DNA of 24,246 nucleotides, from assembly GCA_031418395.1 (NCBI GenBank), contig JANOXL010000330.1, positions 1 to 24,246 on the forward strand. Reading direction: 5' to 3'. Below are positions 14,661 to 22,192 of this stretch, in pieces. Position 1 is the first letter of the stretch, and every line of letters starts with the position of its first letter. The stretch comes from JANYCG01 sp031418395. Its GTDB lineage: Bacteria; Pseudomonadota; Gammaproteobacteria; Burkholderiales; Burkholderiaceae_C. Under the pieces are notes generated by a model. That model was given only the letters and a program-made list of their open reading frames with translations, did not search any database and had not been told where the DNA came from. A program made the position numbers and the translations under genes.

Positions 14661-15356
14661 CTATTGCGCTGGGTCGTTTGGGGGCGTGGCCGGGACATAA
14701 CGCTCAAAATACTGGTATACCACCCAACTGCCCAAGAGTGTGAACGGAAAGGCCCACAACACATCACTGAGCCAATGCGCCCCCACCGAGATGCGGGCGA
14801 ACCCAATCAAACCTCCTGCCAGGACGCCAGCCGTTAGCCACCACCATCGGCGGCGCTGGTGAATCAACATCAGCGACGCCAGAAAAATGCCATCCGAGGC
14901 GTGTCCGCTGACAAAGGCACAGTTCTCGTTGCATTGGTTACCCACCACAAAAGCCGGCGTGAATTTTTTGTCCCCGGCGAATTCAGTGACGTGAAAGGGG
15001 CGCGCCCGCGTGGTGATTTCTTTTAAACCGCTGACGATAAAACCGGGGCCAACCAGCAGCGCTAGCCCGACAAAGGCCACGGGGCGCGCCCAGTGGCGGA
15101 AGTTGTCAGACCGGCTCGTCAGCCACCACAGTGGCAGGCAAGCCAAGGCGATGCTGCGAAACACGGTGGGCGTGTGTTCGTTGATCAGTTCAACCCACCA
15201 CCATTGGCCAGGTTTCAAATCAGGACGGGTCTTTAGAAAGTAGCCCGAGGCGGCGATATCCAGCGCCGGAAAGAGAGCTGGAACAAGCGCCAGTGCAGCG
15301 CTAAAGGCCCACAAGATGTAAAACGCGCGCAGCGTGGCAGCATTTGCTTTGAACAT
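14661..15356 (-). CDS. PAP2-family membrane phosphatase
   Basis: A 231-residue inner-membrane protein with about six hydrophobic segments. The three PAP2 phosphatase motifs are present: KEITTRARPF (K-x6-RP type), CAFVSGHASDG (SGH), and SVGAHWLSDV (with the catalytic His and Asp). Family members remove phosphate from lipids such as phosphatidic acid, phosphatidylglycerophosphate, undecaprenyl pyrophosphate or lipid A; the exact substrate is not evident. It begins 7 bp after the end of the cbiX-like gene and shares its strand with lptFG, which would fit a role in the envelope. That is inference only. Confidence 0.88.
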   Translation of the reverse strand: MFKANAATLRAFYILWAFSAALALVPALFPALDIAASGYFLKTRPDLKPGQWWWVELINEHTPTVFRSIALACLPLWWLTSRSDNFRHWARPVAFVGLALLVGPGFIVSGLKEITTRARPFHVTEFAGDKKFTPAFVVGNQCNENCAFVSGHASDGIFLASLMLIHQRRRWWWLTAGVLAGGLIGFARISVGAHWLSDVLWAFPFTLLGSWVVYQYFERYVPATPPNDPAQ

Positions 15357-15363
15357 TGTGCGA

Positions 15364-15843
15364 TCAGGCGCCCACAGAAGAAGAAACCGCCGGAAATACG
15401 GCTAAACGGGCGGCCAGGTCCACCAGGCGCGGGTCTTCGCCAATCGATGGCAAAAGTTTGAAATCTGCTTCGGGGTGGTTTTGGCGAATCGCAGCGAGCA
15501 GGGTGGGCAAATCTTCCCTGGCGTGTTTTCCGACCCCCAAAAAAAGGGGCAAGATGGTGAACTGCGTGACGCCCAGCGCGGCAAGCTCAGCCGTCACGGA
15601 TGGTAAGGCGGGCGGCGTTAACTCCAAATACGCACATCGCACCAAGGCGGCAGGATCCAAGGCTTGCGCGCGTTGTGCGATAGCCTCAATGGGTAAGCGC
15701 CACAGTGGATCGCGCGACCCGTGGGCGAAGAAAATGATAGCGCGCACTGGTTTACGGATCTGGCCTTTGACCTGATTTTTACTCAGTGCAATAGCCTGGG
15801 TATTTGCTTGTTCTTGCGTCAGCGTTTGAATCTTCAACTCCAT
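15364..15843 (-). CDS. cbiX: CbiX/SirB-type sirohydrochlorin chelatase (single domain)
   Basis: A 159-residue short-form class II chelatase that inserts Co2+ or Fe2+ into sirohydrochlorin, toward cobalamin or siroheme. The catalytic motif HGSRDP lies at about residues 41-46 and the second metal-binding histidine in LFLGVGKHAREDLP. Short CbiX is usually about 120-130 residues; here about 33 extra, polar residues precede the core. ATG 15843 is used because it avoids overlap with lptG and has AAGG upstream at about 11 bases; a GTG just before the core is an alternative. Sitting two genes upstream of cysB, it may supply siroheme for sulfite reductase (inference). Confidence 0.85.
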   Translation of the reverse strand: MELKIQTLTQEQANTQAIALSKNQVKGQIRKPVRAIIFFAHGSRDPLWRLPIEAIAQRAQALDPAALVRCAYLELTPPALPSVTAELAALGVTQFTILPLFLGVGKHAREDLPTLLAAIRQNHPEADFKLLPSIGEDPRLVDLAARLAVFPAVSSSVGA

Positions 15844-15850
15844 TTGGCGC

Positions 15851-16975
15851 TTACCTTCTGAGCACCAGCCAGCCAAACGCGGCCAAGGACAGCAAGGTGT
15901 AAATCATGCCTGGCAATGCCGCTGTCAACCAGGGCTGCCATTGCTGCAACTCACCGATGTAGCCCGACACATTGTTGAGAAAAAAGAAACTGATGCCGGC
16001 CATGACGCCGCCAAACACATAGGCCGAGATGCCTTCGTTGCGAAAATGCAGATAAGCAAAGGGCAGGGCGAGCACCACCATCACCAGGCAACTTAAAGGA
16101 TAAAACACCTTTTTCCAGAACTCGATCTCATAACGCTGCGCGGATTGGCCATTGGCATCGAGGTGACGGATGTACTGGAAGAGGTCGATAGTGCCCATCC
16201 GTTCGGGTTTGAGCACCGCAGTGGAGACCATTTCGGCGCTGATCTCGGTAGGCCACCGGTATTCGGCCAAAGTGGCGCGCTCCACGCTCGCTTTTTTAAC
16301 GGGTTTTATGTCCTTTCCATCGTCGGCGGAAAATTCTGTGCGCTGGGCATTGGCCAGCACCCAGGCGTCTACGCCGGCAAAACGACCCGATTCGGCACGG
16401 GTCATCGAGACCACGCGGCCCCGGTTGTCAAACTCGAAAATTCGCAGGCCCAGCATACGGCCATCTGGCGCGATGGCAGTGACATTGACGGCGAATTGGG
16501 CGTATTGCTGCTTTTCCTTGAGCCAGGCGCCGGTGCGCCCCACGGTAATGTTGCCGTCATAACGCGCCTTGAGCAGTTGTGCGGTGCGGTCAGACCACGG
16601 TGTCAAATAGTCGCCCACAGCAAAGGTGAACACGACAAAACCGGCGCCCGCAGCCAGCAATATTTTGAGCGCCCGCGTGGGCCCCAGACCGCTAGTGCGC
16701 AGAATGGTGAACTCCGAGCTCTGGGCGAATCGCGCCATGACGAAGATCGTGCCAATCAGCACGGTGATGGGCAGCAACTCGTACAGATGGCTCGGGATCA
16801 GCAGGGCCACGTAGGTCAGGGCCTGCGGCAACTGGTAGTCGGGCGATTTGGCGCTGCCAATGTTTTGAAGCTGTTCCACGACATCGAAGAACGAAAAAAG
16901 CGCAAGGAAGCCCAAGGTCACGAAAATCACGGCGTAAATCACCTCGCCGAAGATCAGGCGGTGGATCGTTCTCAT
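15851..16975 (-). CDS. lptG: LPS export permease subunit LptG
   Basis: A 374-residue inner-membrane component of the LptB2FG transporter that extracts LPS from the membrane and drives it along the Lpt bridge. The start MRTIHRLIFGEVIYA and the pattern of TM segments (about 15-35, 55-80, 95-120, then three near the C-terminus) surround a periplasmic beta-jellyroll domain of about 200 residues, as in LptG. ATG 16975 overlaps the lptF stop by four bases, so it is translationally coupled; a longer open frame upstream is not needed. The cbiX-like gene begins 7 bp after its stop. Confidence 0.94.
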   Translation of the reverse strand: MRTIHRLIFGEVIYAVIFVTLGFLALFSFFDVVEQLQNIGSAKSPDYQLPQALTYVALLIPSHLYELLPITVLIGTIFVMARFAQSSEFTILRTSGLGPTRALKILLAAGAGFVVFTFAVGDYLTPWSDRTAQLLKARYDGNITVGRTGAWLKEKQQYAQFAVNVTAIAPDGRMLGLRIFEFDNRGRVVSMTRAESGRFAGVDAWVLANAQRTEFSADDGKDIKPVKKASVERATLAEYRWPTEISAEMVSTAVLKPERMGTIDLFQYIRHLDANGQSAQRYEIEFWKKVFYPLSCLVMVVLALPFAYLHFRNEGISAYVFGGVMAGISFFFLNNVSGYIGELQQWQPWLTAALPGMIYTLLSLAAFGWLVLRR

Positions 16976-18132
16976 GCGCTGGCACCGGGAAATGGCTGTG
17001 GCTGGCGCTGTGTTTGCGCGCCCGCGCGAGGCCAGAGCGACAAGCTCCAGTTGTTGTGGCGAATCGTCAACCACGTCACGCTGAGTGCCAGTACACCGCC
17101 ATGCAGTAATACAACAAACGCGAGAAAGCCGATTTTTTCCTGGGCGATCCAGTTTTGTCCCAAATTGAGCAAGTTCAGGTAAATCTGGAACGCGAACAAA
17201 GAAAACACCAAGTTGCCGGTGCGCCCCATTCGCGGGTTGATGCGCGAGGAGGCAATCGCCAAAATGATGAGATTCGCCGCTGCCAGGGCAAAACCGATGC
17301 GCCAGGAGATTTCACCCAGGTGCCGGGGCGTGGGCGTGAGCACCAGGTTCAGGCTGGGCACGGTGTTCAGCGGCGCATCGTCACGCAAACCGGCTTGCCC
17401 GGTTGCCACGCGTGTACCGTATTCCTCAAATTCGCTGACCTTGAGGTCCGGGATTTTCGGATCCGACATTTCTTGATCAGACTTTCCTGTGCTGCTCTCC
17501 AGGCGCTGACCATTTTTCAAGATCAGAAACTGGTCATTACCAATGTTTTCGATACGCCCGCTGCTGGCGGTGGTGACGGTTTCTTTGTCCGCCTCCGTCG
17601 TGGCAATAAACACGTTGTTACCCGAGCGCAGGCTGGTCGGGTTCTTCTCGACAAAAAACACCTTGCTGCCGTCGGCGGATTCCTGGAAACGACCGGGCTC
17701 CACGCGATCCAGATCGCCACGGCGCTCGTAATGGTCACGGATGTCCTCAATACGCTGGTTGGCCCAAGGCAAGGCAAACAAGGCCAGCGCGCCGACAGCC
17801 AGCAGGATGGGCCAGGCAAATCGGAACAGAGGCGCGATGAGCCCGGTCAAACCGGTGCCACTGCCAAACCAGATCACCATTTCGCCGTCCCGGTAGAGAC
17901 GTGTCAAGGTCGCCACTACCGAGATAAACAGGCCCATTGTCATGATATTTGGTAAAAAGGTCAGCACGGTGTAACCCATCACCATCATCACGTCGGAGGG
18001 GTTAAAACTGCCGCGCGAGGCTTGGCCCAATGTGCGGATCAGGGTCATGGTCATCACCACCGTCACCAGCACGATCAAGGTGGCGCCAAAACTGCGGGCG
18101 AGCTCCTTTCGGATGGAGGAATGGAATAACAT
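16972..18132 (-). CDS. lptF: LPS export permease subunit LptF
   Basis: A 386-residue partner of LptG. It starts MLFHSSIRKELARSFGATL, typical of LptF, has three N-terminal TM segments, a periplasmic domain (about 125-270) and three C-terminal TM segments including the SSRINPRMGRTGNLVFSL stretch between them. Length is slightly above E. coli LptF (366), partly because of a polar loop SSTGKSDQEMSDPKIPDLKV. ATG 18132 is chosen by homology; the in-frame extension to 18216 would overlap pepA. It is divergent from pepA with only 36 bp between start codons, a conserved arrangement in beta- and gammaproteobacteria. Confidence 0.94.
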   Translation of the reverse strand: MLFHSSIRKELARSFGATLIVLVTVVMTMTLIRTLGQASRGSFNPSDVMMVMGYTVLTFLPNIMTMGLFISVVATLTRLYRDGEMVIWFGSGTGLTGLIAPLFRFAWPILLAVGALALFALPWANQRIEDIRDHYERRGDLDRVEPGRFQESADGSKVFFVEKNPTSLRSGNNVFIATTEADKETVTTASSGRIENIGNDQFLILKNGQRLESSTGKSDQEMSDPKIPDLKVSEFEEYGTRVATGQAGLRDDAPLNTVPSLNLVLTPTPRHLGEISWRIGFALAAANLIILAIASSRINPRMGRTGNLVFSLFAFQIYLNLLNLGQNWIAQEKIGFLAFVVLLHGGVLALSVTWLTIRHNNWSLSLWPRAGAQTQRQPQPFPGASA

Positions 18133-18168
18133 GGGGTGAAACTGGTCGTGAACGGTAAAAGAGGAATT

Positions 18169-19770
18169 ATGAACTTTGAATTCAACGCGGGAAGTCTGAG
18201 TGCTGCGGCGGGCCAAAAATGTGACGCCTTGCTGCTTTTGGTGCCCGCATCTTTCAAACCTGGCGCTGACAAATTGTCGCTTTTGGTAAAAGAACTACGG
18301 GTGGCGGGTGATTTTGAGGACAAAGCCGGCAAATTGGCGCAAATCTATCGCCCGCAAGATGTAGCCAGCACCCGCCTCGTGATCGTGAGCACAGGGCAGG
18401 GCGCTGCCAAAGAGGTGCGCCAAGCGGTTGCGGCGGCGGTGGGCGCCGTCAAAGGGCTGGCTTCGGTCAAAAAGTTGGGGCTCTGTTTTGCAGCTGAGAC
18501 GACGTCGGGCGCTCTGAGTGCCGCGGTTTTGGCGCTGGCGGATGCCAGTTATGTCTACACCACAACGAAATCAAAACCTGAAGGGCGCAAACTGGTGCAC
18601 GCCTGGGTGAGTGCGCCCGATGGCGAAGGTCTCAAGCCGGCGTTCGCGCGCGCAGTGGCCACGGTGCAAGGCATTGAGTTTGCCAAGGAGTGGGGTAATC
18701 GCCCCGCCAATCACGCCACGCCTTCGATGTTGGCGCAGGCTGCCAAATCTTTGGCACGTTTCAAAGACATGACGTGTGAGGTGCTAGGCCCCAAACAGGT
18801 GGCCAAACTCGGCATGGGTTCGTTTATGGCCGTCGCCCAGGCGTCGAGCGAAGAATTGCGCTTTGTTGTCCTCAAATACAACGGCGCGGCCAAAACCCAG
18901 GCGCCGGTGGTGCTGGTGGGCAAAGGTATTACCTTTGACACAGGTGGCATTTCGCTCAAACCAGCCGCCGAAATGGACGAAATGAAGTTCGACATGTGTG
19001 GCGCAGCCAGCGTGCTGGGCGTGTTTCGGGCCTTGGCTGAAATCAACCCGGCCATCAACGTCGTGGGCCTCATCCCGACCTGCGAAAACATGCCGGGCGG
19101 GCGCGCCTTGAAGCCCGGCGATGTGGTGACCAGCATGAGCGGGCAAACCATTGAGGTGCTGAATACTGACGCCGAAGGGCGGCTGATTTTGTGTGATGCC
19201 TTGACCTATGCCGAACGTTTTAAGCCCCAGGCTGTCGTGGACATTGCCACGCTCACGGGCGCGTGTGTGGTCGCCTTGGGCGGCGTGCGCAGCGGCCTGT
19301 TCGCCAGCAGCGACACGCTGGCCCAGCAGTTGATGGCAGCGGGCGAAACGTCGTTGGACTTGTGCTGGCGCATGCCGCTGGACGACGACTACGCCGAAGG
19401 CCTGAAGACCAATTTTGCCGACGTGGCCAACGTGGCCGGGCGTGCAGGTGGCGCTGTCACTGCCGCCAAGTTTCTCCAACGTTTTGCCGGTAAATTTGAC
19501 TGGGCACACCTCGATATTGCCGGCACTGCCTGGAAAAGTGGTGCTGCCAAGGGTTCCACGGGCCGGCCCGTGGCGCTTTTGCTTGAATATTTGTACCAGC
19601 GCGTGAATCAGCCTCTGGCGGACGCGAGCGCGGAAATGCCAAAAACCAACAAAATTGGCAAAGTGAGCAGGGCAAGAAAAATACCGCCGATGTCAAAAAA
19701 ACAATCCGTAAATCAAGCTAAAAGCACGTCAATTAGCCAGGTAAGTAAGCCAGTCAGGCCCGCGAAGTGA
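18169..19770 (+). CDS. pepA: Leucyl aminopeptidase PepA (M17)
   Basis: A 533-residue cytosolic dimetal aminopeptidase that removes N-terminal residues, leucine preferred; in E. coli PepA also acts as a DNA-binding regulator. The metal and catalytic motifs are GKGITFDTGG (K252, D257), the segment EMDEMKFDMCGAA, and the M17 signature NTDAEGRL at 332-339. The core ends near residue 481 (LLLEYLYQRV); an extra tail of about 52 residues rich in Lys, Ser and Ala follows, which the relatives I recall lack. GAGG 4 bases before ATG 18169 fixes the start. The stop overlaps the holC start. Confidence 0.94.
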   Translation: MNFEFNAGSLSAAAGQKCDALLLLVPASFKPGADKLSLLVKELRVAGDFEDKAGKLAQIYRPQDVASTRLVIVSTGQGAAKEVRQAVAAAVGAVKGLASVKKLGLCFAAETTSGALSAAVLALADASYVYTTTKSKPEGRKLVHAWVSAPDGEGLKPAFARAVATVQGIEFAKEWGNRPANHATPSMLAQAAKSLARFKDMTCEVLGPKQVAKLGMGSFMAVAQASSEELRFVVLKYNGAAKTQAPVVLVGKGITFDTGGISLKPAAEMDEMKFDMCGAASVLGVFRALAEINPAINVVGLIPTCENMPGGRALKPGDVVTSMSGQTIEVLNTDAEGRLILCDALTYAERFKPQAVVDIATLTGACVVALGGVRSGLFASSDTLAQQLMAAGETSLDLCWRMPLDDDYAEGLKTNFADVANVAGRAGGAVTAAKFLQRFAGKFDWAHLDIAGTAWKSGAAKGSTGRPVALLLEYLYQRVNQPLADASAEMPKTNKIGKVSRARKIPPMSKKQSVNQAKSTSISQVSKPVRPAK

Positions 19771-20204
19771 CCGAGGTTTCATTTCATTTCAACGCCCCCG
19801 ATAAAGTCCAGCACACCTGCCGCGTGTTGAGAAAAGCCTGCAACGCCGGGCATCGGGTGAATGTGGTGGGCCAACCCGAAATGTTGAAGCAACTCGATGC
19901 GGCCTTATGGACGTTTTCACCGCTGGACTTCGTGCCGCACTGTTTTGGCAATGCAGCGCCGTCTGTCCTGGCGCACACGCCCGTTGTGCTGGGACAAACC
20001 GATATGGCGGCTGGTCAATCGACGCCCAGCCAGATGTTGATCAACCTTGATGGGCAAATCCCGGTCGGTTTTGAGCGTTTTGAGAAGGTCATTGAAATGG
20101 TGGGCCTGGACGCCGCGGATCGCCAGCACGCCCGCGAACGCTGGAAACACTACGCTACGCGGGGTTACGCCATCGTGCGGCATGATTTGTCGGGCGCGCC
20201 ATGA
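19767..20204 (+). CDS. holC: DNA polymerase III chi subunit
   Basis: A 145-residue replication protein. Chi links the clamp loader (through psi) to single-strand binding protein. Recognised by the start TEVSFHFNAPDKVQHTCRVLRKA, the central VVGQPEMLKQLDAALWTF, FVPHCF, and the C-terminal ARERWKHYATRGY, all typical of HolC. It starts with GTG at 19767, overlapping the pepA stop (GTGA), so it is translationally coupled. The order pepA-holC matches E. coli, though valS does not follow here. The next gene overlaps its stop by four bases. Confidence 0.93.
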   Translation: MTEVSFHFNAPDKVQHTCRVLRKACNAGHRVNVVGQPEMLKQLDAALWTFSPLDFVPHCFGNAAPSVLAHTPVVLGQTDMAAGQSTPSQMLINLDGQIPVGFERFEKVIEMVGLDAADRQHARERWKHYATRGYAIVRHDLSGAP

Positions 20205-20521
20205 CCCTACCTGCTATTCCCAAGAACTTGCCGCGTTTTTTGCCGACCTTGACCGAGGTGGTGCAGGTGAGGGCGTCACCTCCGGCTGACAATACGCCCA
20301 CCGTAAATGTGGACGACCTGATCGACCGCATCATGCTGCGACTGGACGGCCCTTTGCAAGGTGCCTTGCAAGCGGCCATTGGCACGCTGATGATCGACAA
20401 ACTGCGTGAAATGGAGCCGCGCATCCGCGATGAGGTAGACCGCGCAGTGCGCCTGACGGTTGAGGAGGCGATTGCGCAGGAAATCGCCGGGACATCAACG
20501 GTTGGGTCGCAGAAGAGTTGA
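20201..20521 (+). CDS. Small conserved protein downstream of holC
   Basis: A 106-residue soluble protein, start overlapping the holC stop (ATGA), so very likely translated. Its N-terminus holds PRFLPTLTEVVQV, a motif I recall from small Burkholderiales proteins encoded after holC (DUF2486-like), and the rest is mostly helical and acidic (VDDLIDRIML, RIRDEVDRAVRLTVEEAI). The function is unknown. Position suggests expression with pepA and holC. Confidence 0.82.
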   Translation: MTLPAIPKNLPRFLPTLTEVVQVRASPPADNTPTVNVDDLIDRIMLRLDGPLQGALQAAIGTLMIDKLREMEPRIRDEVDRAVRLTVEEAIAQEIAGTSTVGSQKS

Positions 20522-20546
20522 CGGGCCTACACCGCACCTGCTTGGT

Positions 20547-20564
20547 ATCTTCCCTATGGAAGAT
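20547..20564. promoter_or_regulatory. Perfect 7-bp hairpin upstream of the binding-protein gene
   Basis: ATCTTCC and GGAAGAT pair around the loop CTAT. It lies 26 bases after the stop of the 106-residue gene and 86 bases before the next ATG. No T-run follows, so it is not a typical terminator; it may be an operator palindrome or an RNA hairpin. Confidence 0.3.
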
Positions 20565-20649
20565 GTCCACATATTTGCGCTATCCTGCGCCTCGTGGAAT
20601 TCATTCATTCACAAGAACGGGCTTCCCGATCTTAATTTTGGAGTTGATT

Positions 20650-21780
20650 ATGCAAATGAAATTGAAAATAACCGTTGCCGCTGCTTTGGCTGCTGCCGCT
20701 GGCGTGGCACTGGCGCAAGACATGGTGGTCAAGATCGGTCACGTAGCCCCCATTTCCGGCGCACAAGCCGCCTATGGCAAAGACAATGAAAATGGCGCGC
20801 GTATGGCCATTGAAGACCTGAATGCCGCTGGCGTGACCATTGGTGGCAAAAAGATCAAGTTTGAATTGGTTGCTGAAGATGACGCAGCGGACCCCAAACA
20901 AGGCGCGGCCGTCGCTCAAAAACTGTGTGACGCTAAAGTCGCCGGCGTGGCGGGTCACCTTAATTCAGGCACCACTATTCCAGCTTCCAAGGTTTATAAC
21001 GATTGCGGTATTCCCCATATCACCCCCTCGGCGACCAACCCCAACCTGACCAAACCCGGTTACAAAACCACCTGGCGCCTGCTGGCCAACGACAACGCCC
21101 TGGGCGCAGGTTTGGCCTTCTACGCTGCTGACGCTTTGAAGCTCAAGCGTATCGCCGTCATCGATGACCGCACAGCCTACGGCCAGGGTGTGGCCGAGGT
21201 GTTCAAGAAGACCGCTGCCGCCAAAGGCATCACCATCGTGGACGAGCAGTTCACAACCGACAAATCGGTGGACTTCATGTCGATCCTGACGGCCGTAAAG
21301 TCCAAAAACCCCGACGGCGTGTTTTTCGGCGGCATGGATCCGCAAGCCGGTCCGATGTTGCGCCAGATGGAACAACTCGGTATGGCGAACGTCAAGTATT
21401 TCGGTGGCGACGGCATCTGCACCAACGACCTGATCAAACAGGCCGCAGGCGCCAAGACCCTGAACAACGTGGTCTGTGCCGAAGGCGGCGCTTCGCTGGC
21501 CAAAATGCCAGGCGGCGACGCCTGGATGAAGCGTTATGAAGCCAAATACCCCAAGCAATTCCAGGTTTACAGCCCGTATGTGTATGACGCCGTGCATGTA
21601 TTGGTTGACGCCATGAAACGCGCCAACAGCGTAGATCCCAAGGTCTATGGCCCAATGATCGGCGCGACCAACTACAAAGGCATCACCACCACGGTGCAGT
21701 TTGAGCCCAATGGCGAGTTGAAAAACCCGGCCATGACTTTGTACACCTACAAAGGTGACAAAAAAGTTGCTCTGAACTAA
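20650..21780 (+). CDS. Branched-chain amino-acid ABC transporter, periplasmic binding protein
   Basis: A 376-residue LivJ/LivK-type solute-binding protein. The signal peptide MQMKLKITVAAALAAAAGVA is cleaved probably after ALA (residue 22). The mature protein starts DMVVKIGHVAPISGAQAAYG, typical for this family, with GHLNSGTTIPASKVY and PHITPSATNP forming the ligand site, and a conserved cysteine pair (QKLCDAK, NDCGIP). GGAG 7 bases upstream of ATG 20650 fixes the start; an open frame continues upstream but is not needed. No permease or ATPase genes are adjacent, and a strong terminator follows, so it is expressed alone. The ligand may be leucine, isoleucine and valine, but other substrates are known in this family. 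Confidence 0.93.
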   Translation: MQMKLKITVAAALAAAAGVALAQDMVVKIGHVAPISGAQAAYGKDNENGARMAIEDLNAAGVTIGGKKIKFELVAEDDAADPKQGAAVAQKLCDAKVAGVAGHLNSGTTIPASKVYNDCGIPHITPSATNPNLTKPGYKTTWRLLANDNALGAGLAFYAADALKLKRIAVIDDRTAYGQGVAEVFKKTAAAKGITIVDEQFTTDKSVDFMSILTAVKSKNPDGVFFGGMDPQAGPMLRQMEQLGMANVKYFGGDGICTNDLIKQAAGAKTLNNVVCAEGGASLAKMPGGDAWMKRYEAKYPKQFQVYSPYVYDAVHVLVDAMKRANSVDPKVYGPMIGATNYKGITTTVQFEPNGELKNPAMTLYTYKGDKKVALN

Positions 21781-21796
21781 ATCGTTCTCGCCTCTG

Positions 21797-21824
21797 AAAA
21801 AAGCCACCTTCGGGTGGCTTTTTT
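21797..21824 (+). terminator. Rho-independent terminator after the binding-protein gene
   Basis: GCCACC-TTCG-GGTGGC flanked by six A residues before and six T residues after. The stem is perfect with a stable UUCG tetraloop. It works for the plus strand and, by symmetry, could act on the other strand. Confidence 0.95.
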
Positions 21825-21885
21825 CTTGGGTGTTTGAGCGGCACGGGGGAAATGCCGGAGATGCTCAGTTAAAATAGACGCCACT

Positions 21886-21975
21886 GGAGAGGTGGATGAG
21901 TGGTTTAAGTCACACGCCTGGAAAGCGTGCGAGGGGTAAAACCCTCCGCGGGTTCGAATCCCGCCTTCTCCGCCA
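21886..21975 (+). tRNA. tRNA-Ser (anticodon GGA)
   Basis: A 90-base class II tRNA with encoded CCA. The acceptor stem GGAGAGG pairs with CTTCTCC with one G-U pair. The anticodon stem CACGC/GCGTG carries the loop CTGGAAA, anticodon GGA at 21920-21922, reading UCC and UCU. The long variable arm GAGGGGTAAAACCCTC and the T-arm GGTTCGAATCC are present. TAAAAT at 21870-21875 is a possible -10 box. Confidence 0.97.
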
Positions 21976-21981
21976 GTAATC

Positions 21982-22018
21982 AAAAGCCCCGTCAACCTTT
22001 CGTTGGCGGGGCTTTTTT
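21982..22018 (+). terminator. Rho-independent terminator after tRNA-Ser
   Basis: GCCCCG-T-CAAC and GTTG-GCGGGGC form a strong stem around CTTTC, followed by six T residues and preceded by four A residues. It begins 7 bases after the CCA end. Confidence 0.92.
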
Positions 22019-22117
22019 GTTTATACTTTTTTTTCCTTACCGAATATCATACCCAATTTGGGTGCTATTGGCTCAAAATTCTAAGTATTTCGGGGTTTTT
22101 ATGAATTCTGGCGGCTT

Positions 22118-22176
22118 AGGTCTCGTGGATATGACGTAATATGCTATATAAATCAGAGCAATATTCAGGCGATATA
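22118..22176 (+). repeat. AGGTCTCG-N17-GCTA element, copy D
   Basis: AGGTCTCG at 22118-22125, 17 bases, GCTA at 22143-22146, with TATAT (22145-22149) able to pair with ATATA (22172-22176). It lies in the AT-rich spacer between the tRNA terminator and the 3' end of the SPFH-protein gene. Orientation is the same as in the other three copies. Confidence 0.7.
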
Positions 22177-22192
22177 CAAGACTTTCCCCTGC

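Noticed and set aside
16145..17182. 345-codon plus-strand open frame opposite lptG
   Set aside because: Antisense shadow of lptG with no recognisable motif; high GC makes such long shadows common.
19695..19740. GCTAA/TTAGC hairpin in the pepA tail as a fifth copy of the AGGTCTCG element
   Set aside because: There is no AGGTCTCG or close variant 25 bases upstream, so the defining spacing is absent.
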